Notes under the pieces: generated by a model
Databases searched by the model: none
Told to the model about the DNA's origin: nothing
The model's input: only the letters and a program-made list of their open reading frames with translations
Part shown: piece after piece, positions 36,596-45,129 of the stretch
How the letters are laid out: every line of letters begins with the position of its first letter
Position numbering within the stretch: the first letter of the stretch is position 1
Position numbers and translations under genes: made by a program
Origin: Actinoplanes sp. TFC3
GTDB lineage: Bacteria; Actinomycetota; Actinomycetes; Mycobacteriales; Micromonosporaceae
Length of the DNA stretch: 64,000 nt
Reading direction: 5' to 3'
NCBI RefSeq assembly: GCF_001553785.1
Contig: NZ_LOJP01000001.1
Coordinates: 571,367-635,366, forward strand

Positions 36596-37590
36596 ACAGT
36601 GTCGAGCAAGGCGTCGCTCACCCGGGCGGTTCCCAAGCCATCCACCGCAGCCCACGCCCGCGCGGCCAACGCCCCCCGCGCCTCCGGGTCCACCAGCAAC
36701 CCCCGCAACGTCGCACCAGCGGATCCGCCCAGCTCAGGCAGGTGCCCGAGCCCAGCAGCGAGCCCGCGAGCGGTCGTGCGGTCGTACCCGTTGATCTGGT
36801 TGTCGACGACCCAGACCAGGGCTGAGGGTAGGCCGAGGCAGAGGAGTTCCCAGGTTGATGTTCCGCTGGCGCTGAGGACCAGGTCGGCGCCGGCGAGGAG
36901 TTCGGGCAGCTCGTCGGTGGGGTCGATGATGTCGAGGTGCTGGCCGGCACCCGCCTTCAGGGCAACCAGCCGGGAGCGCAGGTCGTCGTTGGCCGCGATG
37001 ACGGTGGCGTGGAAGGGCGCGCCCGTTTCGATCAGGAGTTGGCTTACGACCGGGGCTGCACCGTAGGCGTCGGTGCCGCCGAAGAAAGCCACGACCTTGG
37101 GCACCGCGGTGGACGGCCGCGGGGCAGCAGACGGCCGCAGGTCCCGGATGGCCCGGCGCAGCAGCGCGTAGCCGAGGCCGGTCAGGAACACGCCTTCACC
37201 CGAGGGCACCGCGTCGAGGTTCTGGTCGACGTAGATGTCAGCGGTCTGGCCACGCAGCTCGCCGTCAACGATGGCCAGGACCGGGCGGCCGGAGGCGCGC
37301 AGGGCCAGGGAGTGTGACGGGGGCAGGGTATACGAATCGATCACCACCGCGTCCAAGGCCAGCCGGTCTGCGGCAGAGACCAAGCCGACCTCGTCGTACG
37401 GCGCCGGGTGCCAGGGCAGGCCACGACCGGTGAGCTGCTGCTCTGCCCAGGCAACGCCGCCCAGGTCGCTCAGGAAGTGGACTGCCACGCGGCGGGCGGT
37501 CAGTTCTTCGGCCAGGGCCACGCAGCGGACCAGGTGGCCGACGCCGGTGCGGGGGCCCGCGTCGCAGCGGATACCAACGGTGACGGTCAC
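36592..37590 (-). CDS. pseG: PseG, UDP-6-deoxy-AltdiNAc hydrolase
   Basis: This encodes 332 residues. PseG removes UDP from UDP-2,4-diacetamido-2,4,6-trideoxy-beta-L-altropyranose, the fourth step of pseudaminic acid synthesis. It has an N-terminal GT-B-like fold with 'GIRCDAGPRTGVGHLVRCVA' (the G-x-GH-x-xR catalytic region of PseG), 'VVIDSYTLPP', and the C-terminal UDP-binding 'LSASGTSTWELLCLGLPSAL'. The ATG overlaps the pseF stop by 4 bp. Last gene of the minus-strand pse operon. Confidence 0.92.
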   Translation of the reverse strand: MTVTVGIRCDAGPRTGVGHLVRCVALAEELTARRVAVHFLSDLGGVAWAEQQLTGRGLPWHPAPYDEVGLVSAADRLALDAVVIDSYTLPPSHSLALRASGRPVLAIVDGELRGQTADIYVDQNLDAVPSGEGVFLTGLGYALLRRAIRDLRPSAAPRPSTAVPKVVAFFGGTDAYGAAPVVSQLLIETGAPFHATVIAANDDLRSRLVALKAGAGQHLDIIDPTDELPELLAGADLVLSASGTSTWELLCLGLPSALVWVVDNQINGYDRTTARGLAAGLGHLPELGGSAGATLRGLLVDPEARGALAARAWAAVDGLGTARVSDALLDTV

Positions 37591-38324
37591 GCTTGAGCTA
37601 GTTCCTTCTGGCGTACGTGGGCGTTGAGCCCGATCAGCTCGGGACGGTCGGCCAGCCAGCCGGCGAGCGTGCGAACGGGCACCGGGCGGTCACCGAAGTG
37701 CGCGACGATCGACTCGATCAGGCGCCAGTCGTCCTCGGTGTCGAGGGTGAGCCTCAGATGCGACAGGTCGGGTTGCAGCGTCAGGCCGAGCACCTGGTAA
37801 TCGTACGGGTGCGAGTACACGTACGACGTCACATGCGTCCGGTGATGCTCGGTGGCCAGCTTGTCGATCTGGCGCAGCACCTCGGTCCGGACGATCTCCA
37901 CGTCCAGCCCGCGCGGCAAGGTGCGCGCGATCGACGTACTCAAGTAGTCCAGGTCCGGGGTTGCCGCGAACACGTTGGCGGCCAGCGTCACCAGTTCGGG
38001 GTCGAGCAGCGGGCAGTCGGCCGTGAAGCGCAGGACCGCGTCCGGCTCATCACCGGAGAAGGCGTCGAGCACACCGAGGAACCGGGTGAGCACGTCATCG
38101 ACCGGTCCCCGGTACACGGGCACACCCAGTCGGCGGCACTCCTCGGCCACCGCGTCGTCCCGGTCTTCCACAGTGGTTGCCACCACGATGTCGTCGAGCA
38201 CGCCGCTGTCCTGGGCCGCGCGGACCACCCGGTCCAGCACGGTACGACCCCCGAGGCGCCGCAGCACCTTGCCGGGAAGCCGGGTGGAGCCCATCCGGGC
38301 CTGGACAATACCGAGGGTTTTCAC
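37587..38324 (-). CDS. pseF: PseF-like cytidylyltransferase (CMP-pseudaminate synthase)
   Basis: This encodes 245 residues. It begins 'MKTLGIVQARMGSTRLPGKV' (nucleotide-binding loop of the SpsF/NeuA-type cytidylyltransferases) and has 'RFTADCPLLDPELV' and 'RLTLDTEDDWRLIESIVAHF', which place it in the SpsF-like branch. It would activate the finished nonulosonic acid with CTP. The alternative is a CTP-transferase for another sugar; linkage to pseB/C/G/H/I favours CMP-Pse. Stop and start codons overlap with both neighbours. Confidence 0.85.
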   Translation of the reverse strand: MKTLGIVQARMGSTRLPGKVLRRLGGRTVLDRVVRAAQDSGVLDDIVVATTVEDRDDAVAEECRRLGVPVYRGPVDDVLTRFLGVLDAFSGDEPDAVLRFTADCPLLDPELVTLAANVFAATPDLDYLSTSIARTLPRGLDVEIVRTEVLRQIDKLATEHHRTHVTSYVYSHPYDYQVLGLTLQPDLSHLRLTLDTEDDWRLIESIVAHFGDRPVPVRTLAGWLADRPELIGLNAHVRQKELAQA

Positions 38325-39721
38325 GAATCGTTCCTTAGTCTGCGGCGGGCGGCGCGGGCGGCGCGCATCCCGAACTTGGAGATGCGGTAGCCGACCTTGC
38401 CGCTGAACATGTCGATCTGGATCCGGGCCTTGCGCAGCTCGGCGTCGCGCTTGACGAGCTCGTTCTCGACGTACCGGATCCGGGTGGCGGCATCGGCGAG
38501 CTGCTCTTCCAGCCGCCGGATGTGTTCCTCGCGCTCCCGCACGGGGGTGGGAGCAGGAAGCGTCAACGAGAGGTCAGGGGTCAGGCCGGCCGCTGCCTGC
38601 AGCACTGCGGTCAGGGACTCGGCGTGCGGCCACGGATGGTCATAGCCACCGGCGATCAGCGTCTCGGCGAACCGCTGGACGGCGGTCGGCGGCTCGACGA
38701 CGATTGACGGGTTGAGTGCGATGAACCGGTCACCGTCGACGATCACGTTGTCCGCTGTGGTCGGCACCGTGACGAGCTTGCTCAGCAGCCGGCGCAGCAC
38801 GGGCAGGTCGTGACGCAGGCAGGCGGCGATCAGCATCTCTTCAAGCAGCCGCCCATCCGGCAGCGGCGGCAGCAGCCCACCATGCAGCACGGCAGCGGGC
38901 AGCGACACAGCAGCGGGCGAAGGGCCGCGGAAGGCGAGGACCAGCCAGGCGGGGGCCAGTTCGACGCCGATGCCGCCGCGGATGGCGGAGGCCGTCAACC
39001 GGCGAGGGTCGCTGAGCACCGGGCGTGTCGCATAGGCGGCGGCGGTGACGCTGGCGGCGACGGCGGCGAGGGCACCGGCGGGTCCGTACTTCAGCCGTGG
39101 TTCGTCGATCACCAGCGTGGGCGCGCTGGGCAGGGGCCAGACAGTGCCGAGCCAGCCGGTGGTCAGGCCCTCCGCGGTGAAATGGTCGCGCAGGCGGTCG
39201 GGGGTGCCGGGCTTGGAATCGTCGTACTCGCCGATCGGGTTCCAGCCGGCGTCGGTGTGCGCGGCGGTCGCGGTCACGCTGTCCACCAGCCGGTGCACGC
39301 CCAGCTCGTTTTCGACGGTGAGCAGCAGGGCGCCACCGGGCTTGAGGCTGCGGCTCAGCACCTGAACGCTTTCGGCCCAGTCGAGCTGTGGACCCTCCAC
39401 CGAACAGAGCCGGCCAACCCCGTCCAGCGCCACGATCAGGTCGTACTGCTCATCGTCCGGCAGTTTGGCGAGGGTCCCGCACAGAACCGAGACGCCGGTC
39501 TCGTCGAGCGAAGGCTGAGAGCGCACAAGCCAATTGATTTCCCCGTACGTCCGCAGCGCCCCCGCAACCGAAGCCTCATGCGGACCGGCCACCAGCACCC
39601 GCCCCCCGGCCGGCACAAGCGGCCGCAAAGCTTCCAGCAGAAACCCGTACGCCGGCCCGCCGGCCGGTTCCGTATCGAACCAGTCGGCCATCTCGCCGCC
39701 GAGGTGTCGCACGTTCGTCAT
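38321..39721 (-). CDS. SAM-methyltransferase-like protein with C-terminal coiled coil
   Basis: This encodes 466 residues. The N-terminal half resembles a class I methyltransferase ('GGRVLVAGPHEASVAGALRT', 'QYDLIVALDGVGRL', 'SLKPGGALLLTVENELGVHR'). The middle is uncharacterised. The C-terminus contains a coiled coil ('REREEHIRRLEEQLADAATR', 'YVENELVKRDAELRKARIQI') and a basic tail. Such tails are frequent in glycan-assembly proteins that dock at membranes or polymerases. The start 39721 overlaps the upstream stop as ATGA; ATG 39730 is an alternative. It may methylate pseudaminic acid or another residue of the glycan. Confidence 0.75.
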   Translation of the reverse strand: MTNVRHLGGEMADWFDTEPAGGPAYGFLLEALRPLVPAGGRVLVAGPHEASVAGALRTYGEINWLVRSQPSLDETGVSVLCGTLAKLPDDEQYDLIVALDGVGRLCSVEGPQLDWAESVQVLSRSLKPGGALLLTVENELGVHRLVDSVTATAAHTDAGWNPIGEYDDSKPGTPDRLRDHFTAEGLTTGWLGTVWPLPSAPTLVIDEPRLKYGPAGALAAVAASVTAAAYATRPVLSDPRRLTASAIRGGIGVELAPAWLVLAFRGPSPAAVSLPAAVLHGGLLPPLPDGRLLEEMLIAACLRHDLPVLRRLLSKLVTVPTTADNVIVDGDRFIALNPSIVVEPPTAVQRFAETLIAGGYDHPWPHAESLTAVLQAAAGLTPDLSLTLPAPTPVREREEHIRRLEEQLADAATRIRYVENELVKRDAELRKARIQIDMFSGKVGYRISKFGMRAARAARRRLRNDS

Positions 39722-40524
39722 GCCGGCCATCCCAGGGTCACGCGCAGCTCCGAAGGGGAAGCGAGAACGTCGGCGCCGAGCTCGTTGAGCGCCGACCGGG
39801 TTGCCATCGCGGGGTCGGGGAACTTGGCGTGGAACTCCGGCCACTGCCGGCGGATGCGCCCGGCGATCGTGGTCACCTCGCCGGCCAGGTGCATCGGGTT
39901 GCCGTACACGGCCGGTTCGCAGCCGGCCGCGGCGCCGTACAGCACCGCGCTGCTCAGCCGGTTGGAGGCGACCCGCCGGTGTTTGCGCAGTTCGGCCAGC
40001 TGGTTGTGCAGGAACCGGGTGTCCGTGTCCTGCCAGCGCAGCCCGCGGTAGCCGTGGCAGATCACCCGGCCGGCCTGCTCGTAGCGGCGGCGCGTGCGCA
40101 GATCCTGGTACTCGTGCCAGTACAGGCAGAAGGTGACCGGGCCGTCCTCGGTCTCCAGGATCTCGTCGATGAGCCGTTGGTGATCGCCGGCGACGTGCTG
40201 GCCCTCCCACCCGTGGAACGGGTAGTAGATGGTGCCTTCCCGCGGTGTCTCGGCCGCCGGTTCGCTGAAGGCGAGCAGGTACAGGAACGGCGCCCCGACC
40301 ACTGTGGCGTAGCGGCGGCCCATCGAGCGCGCCCGGCGCCGGGTCTGCTCGGACCAGACGTAGATGGGCCGCCCGGAGACGTACGGGGTGCCCGCACCGA
40401 GCCCGTCCACCACGTTCCAGCCGTGCTGCAGGTAGCCGTTGATCCGGGGTGGATCGTCGGGATCGAGCCCGCAATACTCGGCCAGCACGTGCGCGTGGCC
40501 GTAGAAGTGGTTGGCGTGGTGCAC
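39718..40524 (-). CDS. Uncharacterised glycan-biosynthesis protein, possible transferase
   Basis: This encodes 268 residues. GTG at 40524 is 5 bp after the pseC stop, with GGAG 11 nt upstream. Features: 'RINGYLQHGWNVVDGLGAG', 'YVWSEQTRRRARSMG', 'EGTIYYPFHGWEGQHVAGDH', 'GPVTFCLYWHEYQDLRTRRR' and a late 'SNRLSSAVLYGAAAGCEPAV'. The last motif resembles the nucleotide-sugar region of GT-B enzymes that recognise a cell-surface acceptor ('SNRLSSAVLYGAA'). I infer a glycosyl- or polyol-phosphate-transferase-like fold, but no family is certain. Confidence 0.65.
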   Translation of the reverse strand: MHHANHFYGHAHVLAEYCGLDPDDPPRINGYLQHGWNVVDGLGAGTPYVSGRPIYVWSEQTRRRARSMGRRYATVVGAPFLYLLAFSEPAAETPREGTIYYPFHGWEGQHVAGDHQRLIDEILETEDGPVTFCLYWHEYQDLRTRRRYEQAGRVICHGYRGLRWQDTDTRFLHNQLAELRKHRRVASNRLSSAVLYGAAAGCEPAVYGNPMHLAGEVTTIAGRIRRQWPEFHAKFPDPAMATRSALNELGADVLASPSELRVTLGWPA

Positions 40525-40529
40525 GGTGC

Positions 40530-41648
40530 TCAGTTCTCCAGGATGGTGCGCAGGGCCTCGATGACGTGGTCCTGGTCGGAGTCGGTGAGGTCGTAGAACA
40601 GCGGCAGCGAGATCTCCTCGGCGTAGAAGGCCTCGGCGTTGGGGCACATGCCGCGCTGGTAACCGAGGTCCTCGTACACCGGGTGCCAGTAGGCGGGGAT
40701 GTAGTTGACCTGCACCCCGATCCCGGCCGTGCGCAGCCGCTCGAACACCTCGCGGCGCCGTCCGTCGAGCACGCGCACCGGGTAGAGGTGGCGCATCGGG
40801 TCGACGTAGTCGCGGGTCGTGGGCAGGCGCAGACCCGGCACCCCGGCGAGCAGCTCGTCGTAGCGACGCGACAGGTGCTGCCGGCGGGCCTTGAATCCGC
40901 CGAGCCGGCGCAACTGCGAACTGCCGAGCGCGCACAGCACGTCGGGCAGCCGGTAGTTCAGCCCGAACTCGTGCACCTCGTGGAACCAGGGACCCTCGTC
41001 CGGGCGCCGCAGATCCTGACGCACCACGCCGACCGAGCGGAACGTGCGGGCCCGCTGCAGCAACTCGGAGCTGAGCGCGGCCACTGCGCCGCCCTCGCCG
41101 GTGGTCAGGTTCTTCGTCGGGAAGAACGAGAAAGTGGTCAAATCGGCTAGCGAACCGACAGGCTTCCCCCGGTACGACGACCCGATCGCGTGCGCCGCGT
41201 CGGCCAGCAGCACCGCGTCGGCGCTACCGGCGATCTTGCGCAGCTCGTCGTACTCGGCCGGGTGCCCGGCATAGTCGACCGCCGCGATCGCCTTGGTGCG
41301 CGAGGTGACCGCCGCCTCAACCGCGTACGGGTCCAGGTTCGCGGTGTCCTCTTCGACGTCGGCGAACACCACAGTCGCACCGAGCTGCGAAGCCGTACCG
41401 GCCGTGGCGTAGAACGTCATCGGCGTGGTGATGACCTCGTCACCGCGCCCGATTCCGGCCGCCGCGTACGCCGTGTGCAGCGCTGCGGTGCCGTTGCTGA
41501 CCGACACGCAGGGCGCACCGGCGATCCGGGTCAGGTCGTTCTCGAACAACTCGACCCGGGGACCGGTGGTCAGCCAGTCACTGCGCAGCGCCGCGGTGAC
41601 CGCTGCGAGGTCGTCCTCGGTGACGTTCTGCCGTCCGTACGGCAGCAT
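40530..41648 (-). CDS. pseC: PseC, UDP-4-amino-4,6-dideoxy-beta-L-AltNAc transaminase
   Basis: This encodes 372 residues. It is a PLP-dependent DegT/DnrJ/EryC1 aminotransferase and catalyses the second step of pseudaminic acid synthesis with glutamate as donor. It begins 'MLPYGRQNVTEDDLAAVTAA' (family start), has 'VSVSNGTAALHTAYAAAG', 'LLADAAHAIGSSY' and the Schiff-base Lys179 in 'FFPTKNLTTGEGGAV'. The ATG at 41648 overlaps the pseB stop by one base (TGATG). Confidence 0.93.
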   Translation of the reverse strand: MLPYGRQNVTEDDLAAVTAALRSDWLTTGPRVELFENDLTRIAGAPCVSVSNGTAALHTAYAAAGIGRGDEVITTPMTFYATAGTASQLGATVVFADVEEDTANLDPYAVEAAVTSRTKAIAAVDYAGHPAEYDELRKIAGSADAVLLADAAHAIGSSYRGKPVGSLADLTTFSFFPTKNLTTGEGGAVAALSSELLQRARTFRSVGVVRQDLRRPDEGPWFHEVHEFGLNYRLPDVLCALGSSQLRRLGGFKARRQHLSRRYDELLAGVPGLRLPTTRDYVDPMRHLYPVRVLDGRRREVFERLRTAGIGVQVNYIPAYWHPVYEDLGYQRGMCPNAEAFYAEEISLPLFYDLTDSDQDHVIEALRTILEN

Positions 41649-42628
41649 CACTTCTCCTTGATGAGGTCGCGCATCTCGTCGACCTCCAGCCACAGGTCGT
41701 TGTTGTCCGAGCGGTAGTTGAAGCCGTCGGCGACCGGCTCGCCACCCTCGGGCGTCTTGTAGCCCCAGCTCGCCACAACCGGCTGGACTACGTAGCGGTC
41801 GGGGAAGCGCAGCGTCCGGCGGCTGTCGTCGGCGGCGATCATCTCTTCGTGCAGCTTCTCGCCGGGGCGCATGCCCATCTCATGCGTGGGCGCGTCCGGC
41901 GCAACCGCCTCGACCAGGTCGAGGATGCGCATGCTCGGGATGCGCGGCACGAACAGCTCGCCGCCCTGCATCACATCGAACGAGTCGACCACGAACTGCA
42001 CGGCCTGCTCGAGGGTGATCCAGAACCGGGTCATCCGCTTGTCGGTGATCGGCAGGCTCTTGCCCTCGGCGTTGAGCTTGCGGAAGAACGGCACGACCGA
42101 GCCGCGGCTGCCCATGACGTTGCCGTAGCGCACGACGGACAGGCGGGTCGGGTGGGTGGCGGCGTAGTGGTTGCCCGCGATGACCAGCTTGTCGGCGACC
42201 AGCTTGGTGGCGCCGTACAGGTTGATCGGGCTGGATGCCTTGTCGGTGGACAGCGCGACAACGCGCTGCACGCCGGCGTTGATCGCGGCGTCGACGACGT
42301 TCTGCGAGCCGTTGATGTTTGTCGCGATGAACTCCGACGGGTTGTACTCCGCGGTGTCGACCTGCTTGAGGGCGGCCGCGTGCACGACATGGTCGACGCC
42401 GTGCATGGCCCTGGCCAGCCGGTCCTTGTCGCGGATGTCGCCGAGGAAGAAGCGCAGCCGGGGGTCGTCGCCGAACATCTGGCGAACCTCGTACTGCTTC
42501 AGCTCGTCGCGGCTGAACACCACGATGCGTTGCGGGTCGAGATTGGCCAGTGCGTGACCCAGGAACGCCTTCCCGAAGGAGCCCGTGGCTCCGGTGACCA
42601 GGATGGAAGAACCGCTCAACACACTCAT
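41648..42628 (-). CDS. pseB: PseB, UDP-GlcNAc 4,6-dehydratase (5-inverting)
   Basis: This encodes 326 residues. Extended SDR with 'ILVTGATGSFGKAFLGHALA', 'VFSRDELKQYEVRQMF', 'HAAALKQVDTAEYNP', the PseB/FlaA1 active region 'LSTDKASSPINLYGATKLVA' and 'GMRPGEKLHEEMIA'. It catalyses the first committed step from UDP-GlcNAc to pseudaminic acid. The ATG has GGGAG 6 nt upstream. It is the first gene of the minus-strand operon and is divergent from the ACP-Lux-like operon. Confidence 0.94.
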   Translation of the reverse strand: MSVLSGSSILVTGATGSFGKAFLGHALANLDPQRIVVFSRDELKQYEVRQMFGDDPRLRFFLGDIRDKDRLARAMHGVDHVVHAAALKQVDTAEYNPSEFIATNINGSQNVVDAAINAGVQRVVALSTDKASSPINLYGATKLVADKLVIAGNHYAATHPTRLSVVRYGNVMGSRGSVVPFFRKLNAEGKSLPITDKRMTRFWITLEQAVQFVVDSFDVMQGGELFVPRIPSMRILDLVEAVAPDAPTHEMGMRPGEKLHEEMIAADDSRRTLRFPDRYVVQPVVASWGYKTPEGGEPVADGFNYRSDNNDLWLEVDEMRDLIKEK

Positions 42629-42825
42629 GAATTGCTCCCGGGGGGTGGCACGGGCTTTGAACTTGGTGACTTCGAGCCGGAAGCATAACCGTGGGATCTG
42701 GCAATTCCAGAGGCGTCGGAAGATGCCCGGTTCTATTCACGGTGAGTTCAACTTCGATTGGTCGTGACGTTGCGAGCGCTGAGGCAAGGTGGTTTCCTTC
42801 GCCTATCCGCCCTGGGAGTTACACC
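42629..42825. promoter_or_regulatory. Divergent promoter region between pseB and the ACP operon
   Basis: This 197-bp region serves both the minus-strand pse operon and the plus-strand ACP/Lux-like operon. It is less GC-rich than the genes. A short interrupted palindrome TCTGGCAATTCCAGA lies at 42697-42711. No convincing -35/-10 pair can be fixed by eye. An open frame through it on the plus strand (from 42691) lacks a ribosome site. Confidence 0.45.
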
Positions 42826-43071
42826 GTGATTGAGCTGCAGAGACTGCGTGAGACGTTCCGGACCGCGCTGGACCTTCCGGCCGACGCCCCCGTGGATGAT
42901 CTGCACTACCAAGACAATGACAAGTGGGATTCGCTGGCCCACATGTCGCTGGTCGCGGCCATCGAAGATGAATTCTCGGTAATGATCGACACCGATGACG
43001 TCATCAACATGTCCTCATTTGCCGAGGCCGTGCGAATTCTAGGTAAATACGGGGTGGACTTCGATGCCTGA
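42826..43071 (+). CDS. Acyl carrier protein
   Basis: This encodes 81 residues. The GTG at 42826 is set by GGGAG 7 nt upstream. Acidic helical protein with the phosphopantetheine site Ser36 in 'WDSLAHMSLVAAIEDEF', the canonical D-S-L. Its length is that of a stand-alone ACP. It overlaps the next gene by 8 bp and heads an operon with FabG-, ligase-, LuxE- and LuxC-like proteins, so it probably carries the acyl group those enzymes process. It is unlikely to be the housekeeping ACP. Confidence 0.9.
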   Translation: MIELQRLRETFRTALDLPADAPVDDLHYQDNDKWDSLAHMSLVAAIEDEFSVMIDTDDVINMSSFAEAVRILGKYGVDFDA

Positions 43072-43801
43072 TCGGGTAGCGCTGATTACCGGCGCTTCCC
43101 GGGGTATCGGTTACGCGGTGGCCGCCCGGTTGGCCGAACAAGGTCACGATCTGGTGGTGCACGGTAACCGTGCGGAAACGATCGAACTCGCTGCGAATGA
43201 GCTCTCCGGTAAATACGGAGTGACGGTCGTGCCCGCGCACGGCGATATCGCGGACCCGGCCATCAGCAAGGCGCTGACCCGGCTGGCGTTCGAGCGCTTC
43301 CGCCGGCTCGACGCGCTGGTCATCAACGCCGGGACGCATGCCGCCGGGATGCTCGGGATGACCGATGACGCCACGATCGCCCGGCTGTTCGCGGTCAACG
43401 CCGCCGGTGCGGCCTACACGCTGCAGAACTCGGTGCGGCTGCTGGGCCGTGGGCGTACCCCGGCGATTGTGCTTGTGTCGTCTGTCACCGCAAGCGCGGG
43501 CGTTGCTGGGCAAGCGGTCTACGCCGCGTCCAAGGCTGCGGTCAGCGGCCTCACCGTTTCCGCCGCCAAGGAACTCGGGCCGCGCGGCATCCGCGTGAAC
43601 GCCGTCGCACCTGGCTTCATCGCCACCGACATGCTCGACACCCTGGACACCGACGGCCGCGCCGAGCGCGTGAGCCGGACCGCGCTGGGCCGCCTCGGCG
43701 AGCCCGGCGAGGTCGCCGATGTGGTCGCGTTCCTGCTCTCCGACCAGGCGCGCTTCGTCACCGGCCAGGTGCTGGGAGTCGACGGAGGAATTTCGCTGTG
43801 A
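43064..43801 (+). CDS. FabG-like short-chain dehydrogenase/reductase
   Basis: This encodes 245 residues. Classical SDR: 'ALITGASRGIGYAVAARLAE', 'ALVINAGTH', Ser in 'LVSSVTASAG', Tyr153 and Lys157 in 'VYAASKAAV', 'IRVNAVAPGFIATDM' and 'FVTGQVLGVDGGIS'. Closest in pattern to 3-oxoacyl-ACP reductases, NADPH-type. Next to an ACP it likely reduces a beta-keto or related acyl-ACP. No ketosynthase is present in the operon, so the substrate would have to come from elsewhere. Confidence 0.9.
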   Translation: MPDRVALITGASRGIGYAVAARLAEQGHDLVVHGNRAETIELAANELSGKYGVTVVPAHGDIADPAISKALTRLAFERFRRLDALVINAGTHAAGMLGMTDDATIARLFAVNAAGAAYTLQNSVRLLGRGRTPAIVLVSSVTASAGVAGQAVYAASKAAVSGLTVSAAKELGPRGIRVNAVAPGFIATDMLDTLDTDGRAERVSRTALGRLGEPGEVADVVAFLLSDQARFVTGQVLGVDGGISL

Positions 43802-45129
43802 ACCTGCTCCATCCCGGGGCCCGGGTCATCGACGCCGCAACGGGGGAGACGCTGCAGCCCGGCGACGTTGAAGCTGCGGCCGCGTACTTCGCCGAGCATC
43901 CGCCCGGTGTCGTGTTCGCGCTGACCGCGACGACGGTGCCGGCTGTTGCGCGCTACCTCGGTGCGCTGGCGGCTGAGCGTCCCGTGGCGCTGCTCGACCC
44001 CGGCCTGCCCCGGCCCGCGCTGCTCGACTTCGTGACCCGGTTCGAGCCCGCGCTGGTCACCGGTACGACCACAGAGCCACCGGCCGGTTACTCGGCGGAC
44101 GGGGACGTGTGGGTGCGGGAGTCGGCTGCTGCGGTCGTACACCCGGATCTGGGTCTGCTGTTGACCACCAGCGGGTCGACGGGGAACCCGAAGCTGGTCC
44201 GGTTGAGCCGCAACGCGTTGCTGGCGAACACCGAAGCGATCGTGGCGAGCCTCGGGATCACTGCCGATGAGGTAGCGGTGACGACCCTGCCGCTCTTCTA
44301 CTCGTACGGCATGTCAGTGCTCAACAGCCACCTGCTCGCCGGTGCGACAGTGGTCCTGGAACGCGGCGGCCTGCTGCAGCGCGACTTCTGGACCGTGCTG
44401 ACCGAGCACAACGTCACCTCGCTGGCCGCGGTCCCCTACCAGTACGAAATGCTGCGCCGGCTGCGCTTCGACCCCGCCAGATACCCGTCGCTGCGCACGC
44501 TCACCCAGGCCGGCGGCCGCTTGCGAACCGAGCTGGTCACCGACTTCGCCGGACGCATGGCAACGGTCGGCGGCCGGCTGGTGGTGATGTACGGCCAGAC
44601 CGAAGCCGCCCCGCGCATGGCCGCACTGCCCTGCGACCGCATCGCCGGCAAGCTCGGTTCCGCCGGTCTTGCCCTGCCCGGCGGCTCGTTCGCCATCGAG
44701 CAGGACGAGGTCGTCTATCGAGGACCCAACGTCATGATGGGGTACGCCGACAGCGCCCCCGATCTCGCCAAGCCCGACGAACTGCACGGTGTCCTGCGCA
44801 CCGGTGACCTCGGCCGGATCGACGACGAGGGTTTCCTGTTCCTCACCGGTCGCGTCAAGCGCATCGGCAAGGTCTTCGGCGTGCGGGTCAACCTCGACGA
44901 CATCGAACGCGAACTCGCCCCGCACGGCGCGGTGGCCGCGGTCGCCGGCGACGACAAGCTGCACGTCTTCGTCGAAGGCGCCGACGCCGAGTACGCCCGC
45001 TCGGTGCGCGGTGAACTGGCCGGCTTCCTCGGCACCCACTTCTCCGGGCTTGACGTCCGCGGCATCGACGCGCTGCCCCTGCTCCCGACCGGCAAGGTCG
45101 ACTACCGGTCGCTGGAGGCCCTCAAGTGA
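43798..45129 (+). CDS. AMP-forming acyl-activating enzyme
   Basis: This encodes 443 residues; the GTG overlaps the previous stop (GTGA). ANL superfamily: P-loop-like 'LLLTTSGSTGNPKLVRLSRN', 'VVMYGQTEAAPRMA', 'GVLRTGDLGRIDDEGFLFLT', hinge 'GRVKRIGKVFGVRVN' and the C-terminal catalytic Lys in 'LLPTGKVDYRSL'. At 443 residues it is shorter than most acyl-CoA synthetases (about 500-550). It probably activates a small carboxylic acid as an adenylate and loads it on the neighbouring ACP. Confidence 0.88.
   Translation: MNLLHPGARVIDAATGETLQPGDVEAAAAYFAEHPPGVVFALTATTVPAVARYLGALAAERPVALLDPGLPRPALLDFVTRFEPALVTGTTTEPPAGYSADGDVWVRESAAAVVHPDLGLLLTTSGSTGNPKLVRLSRNALLANTEAIVASLGITADEVAVTTLPLFYSYGMSVLNSHLLAGATVVLERGGLLQRDFWTVLTEHNVTSLAAVPYQYEMLRRLRFDPARYPSLRTLTQAGGRLRTELVTDFAGRMATVGGRLVVMYGQTEAAPRMAALPCDRIAGKLGSAGLALPGGSFAIEQDEVVYRGPNVMMGYADSAPDLAKPDELHGVLRTGDLGRIDDEGFLFLTGRVKRIGKVFGVRVNLDDIERELAPHGAVAAVAGDDKLHVFVEGADAEYARSVRGELAGFLGTHFSGLDVRGIDALPLLPTGKVDYRSLEALK

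Noticed and set aside
40525..40935. Longer N-terminus for the 268-residue transferase-like protein
   Set aside because: The extra part is Arg/Pro/Ala shadow of pseC; GTG 40524 with a GGAG site just before it fits the operon layout.
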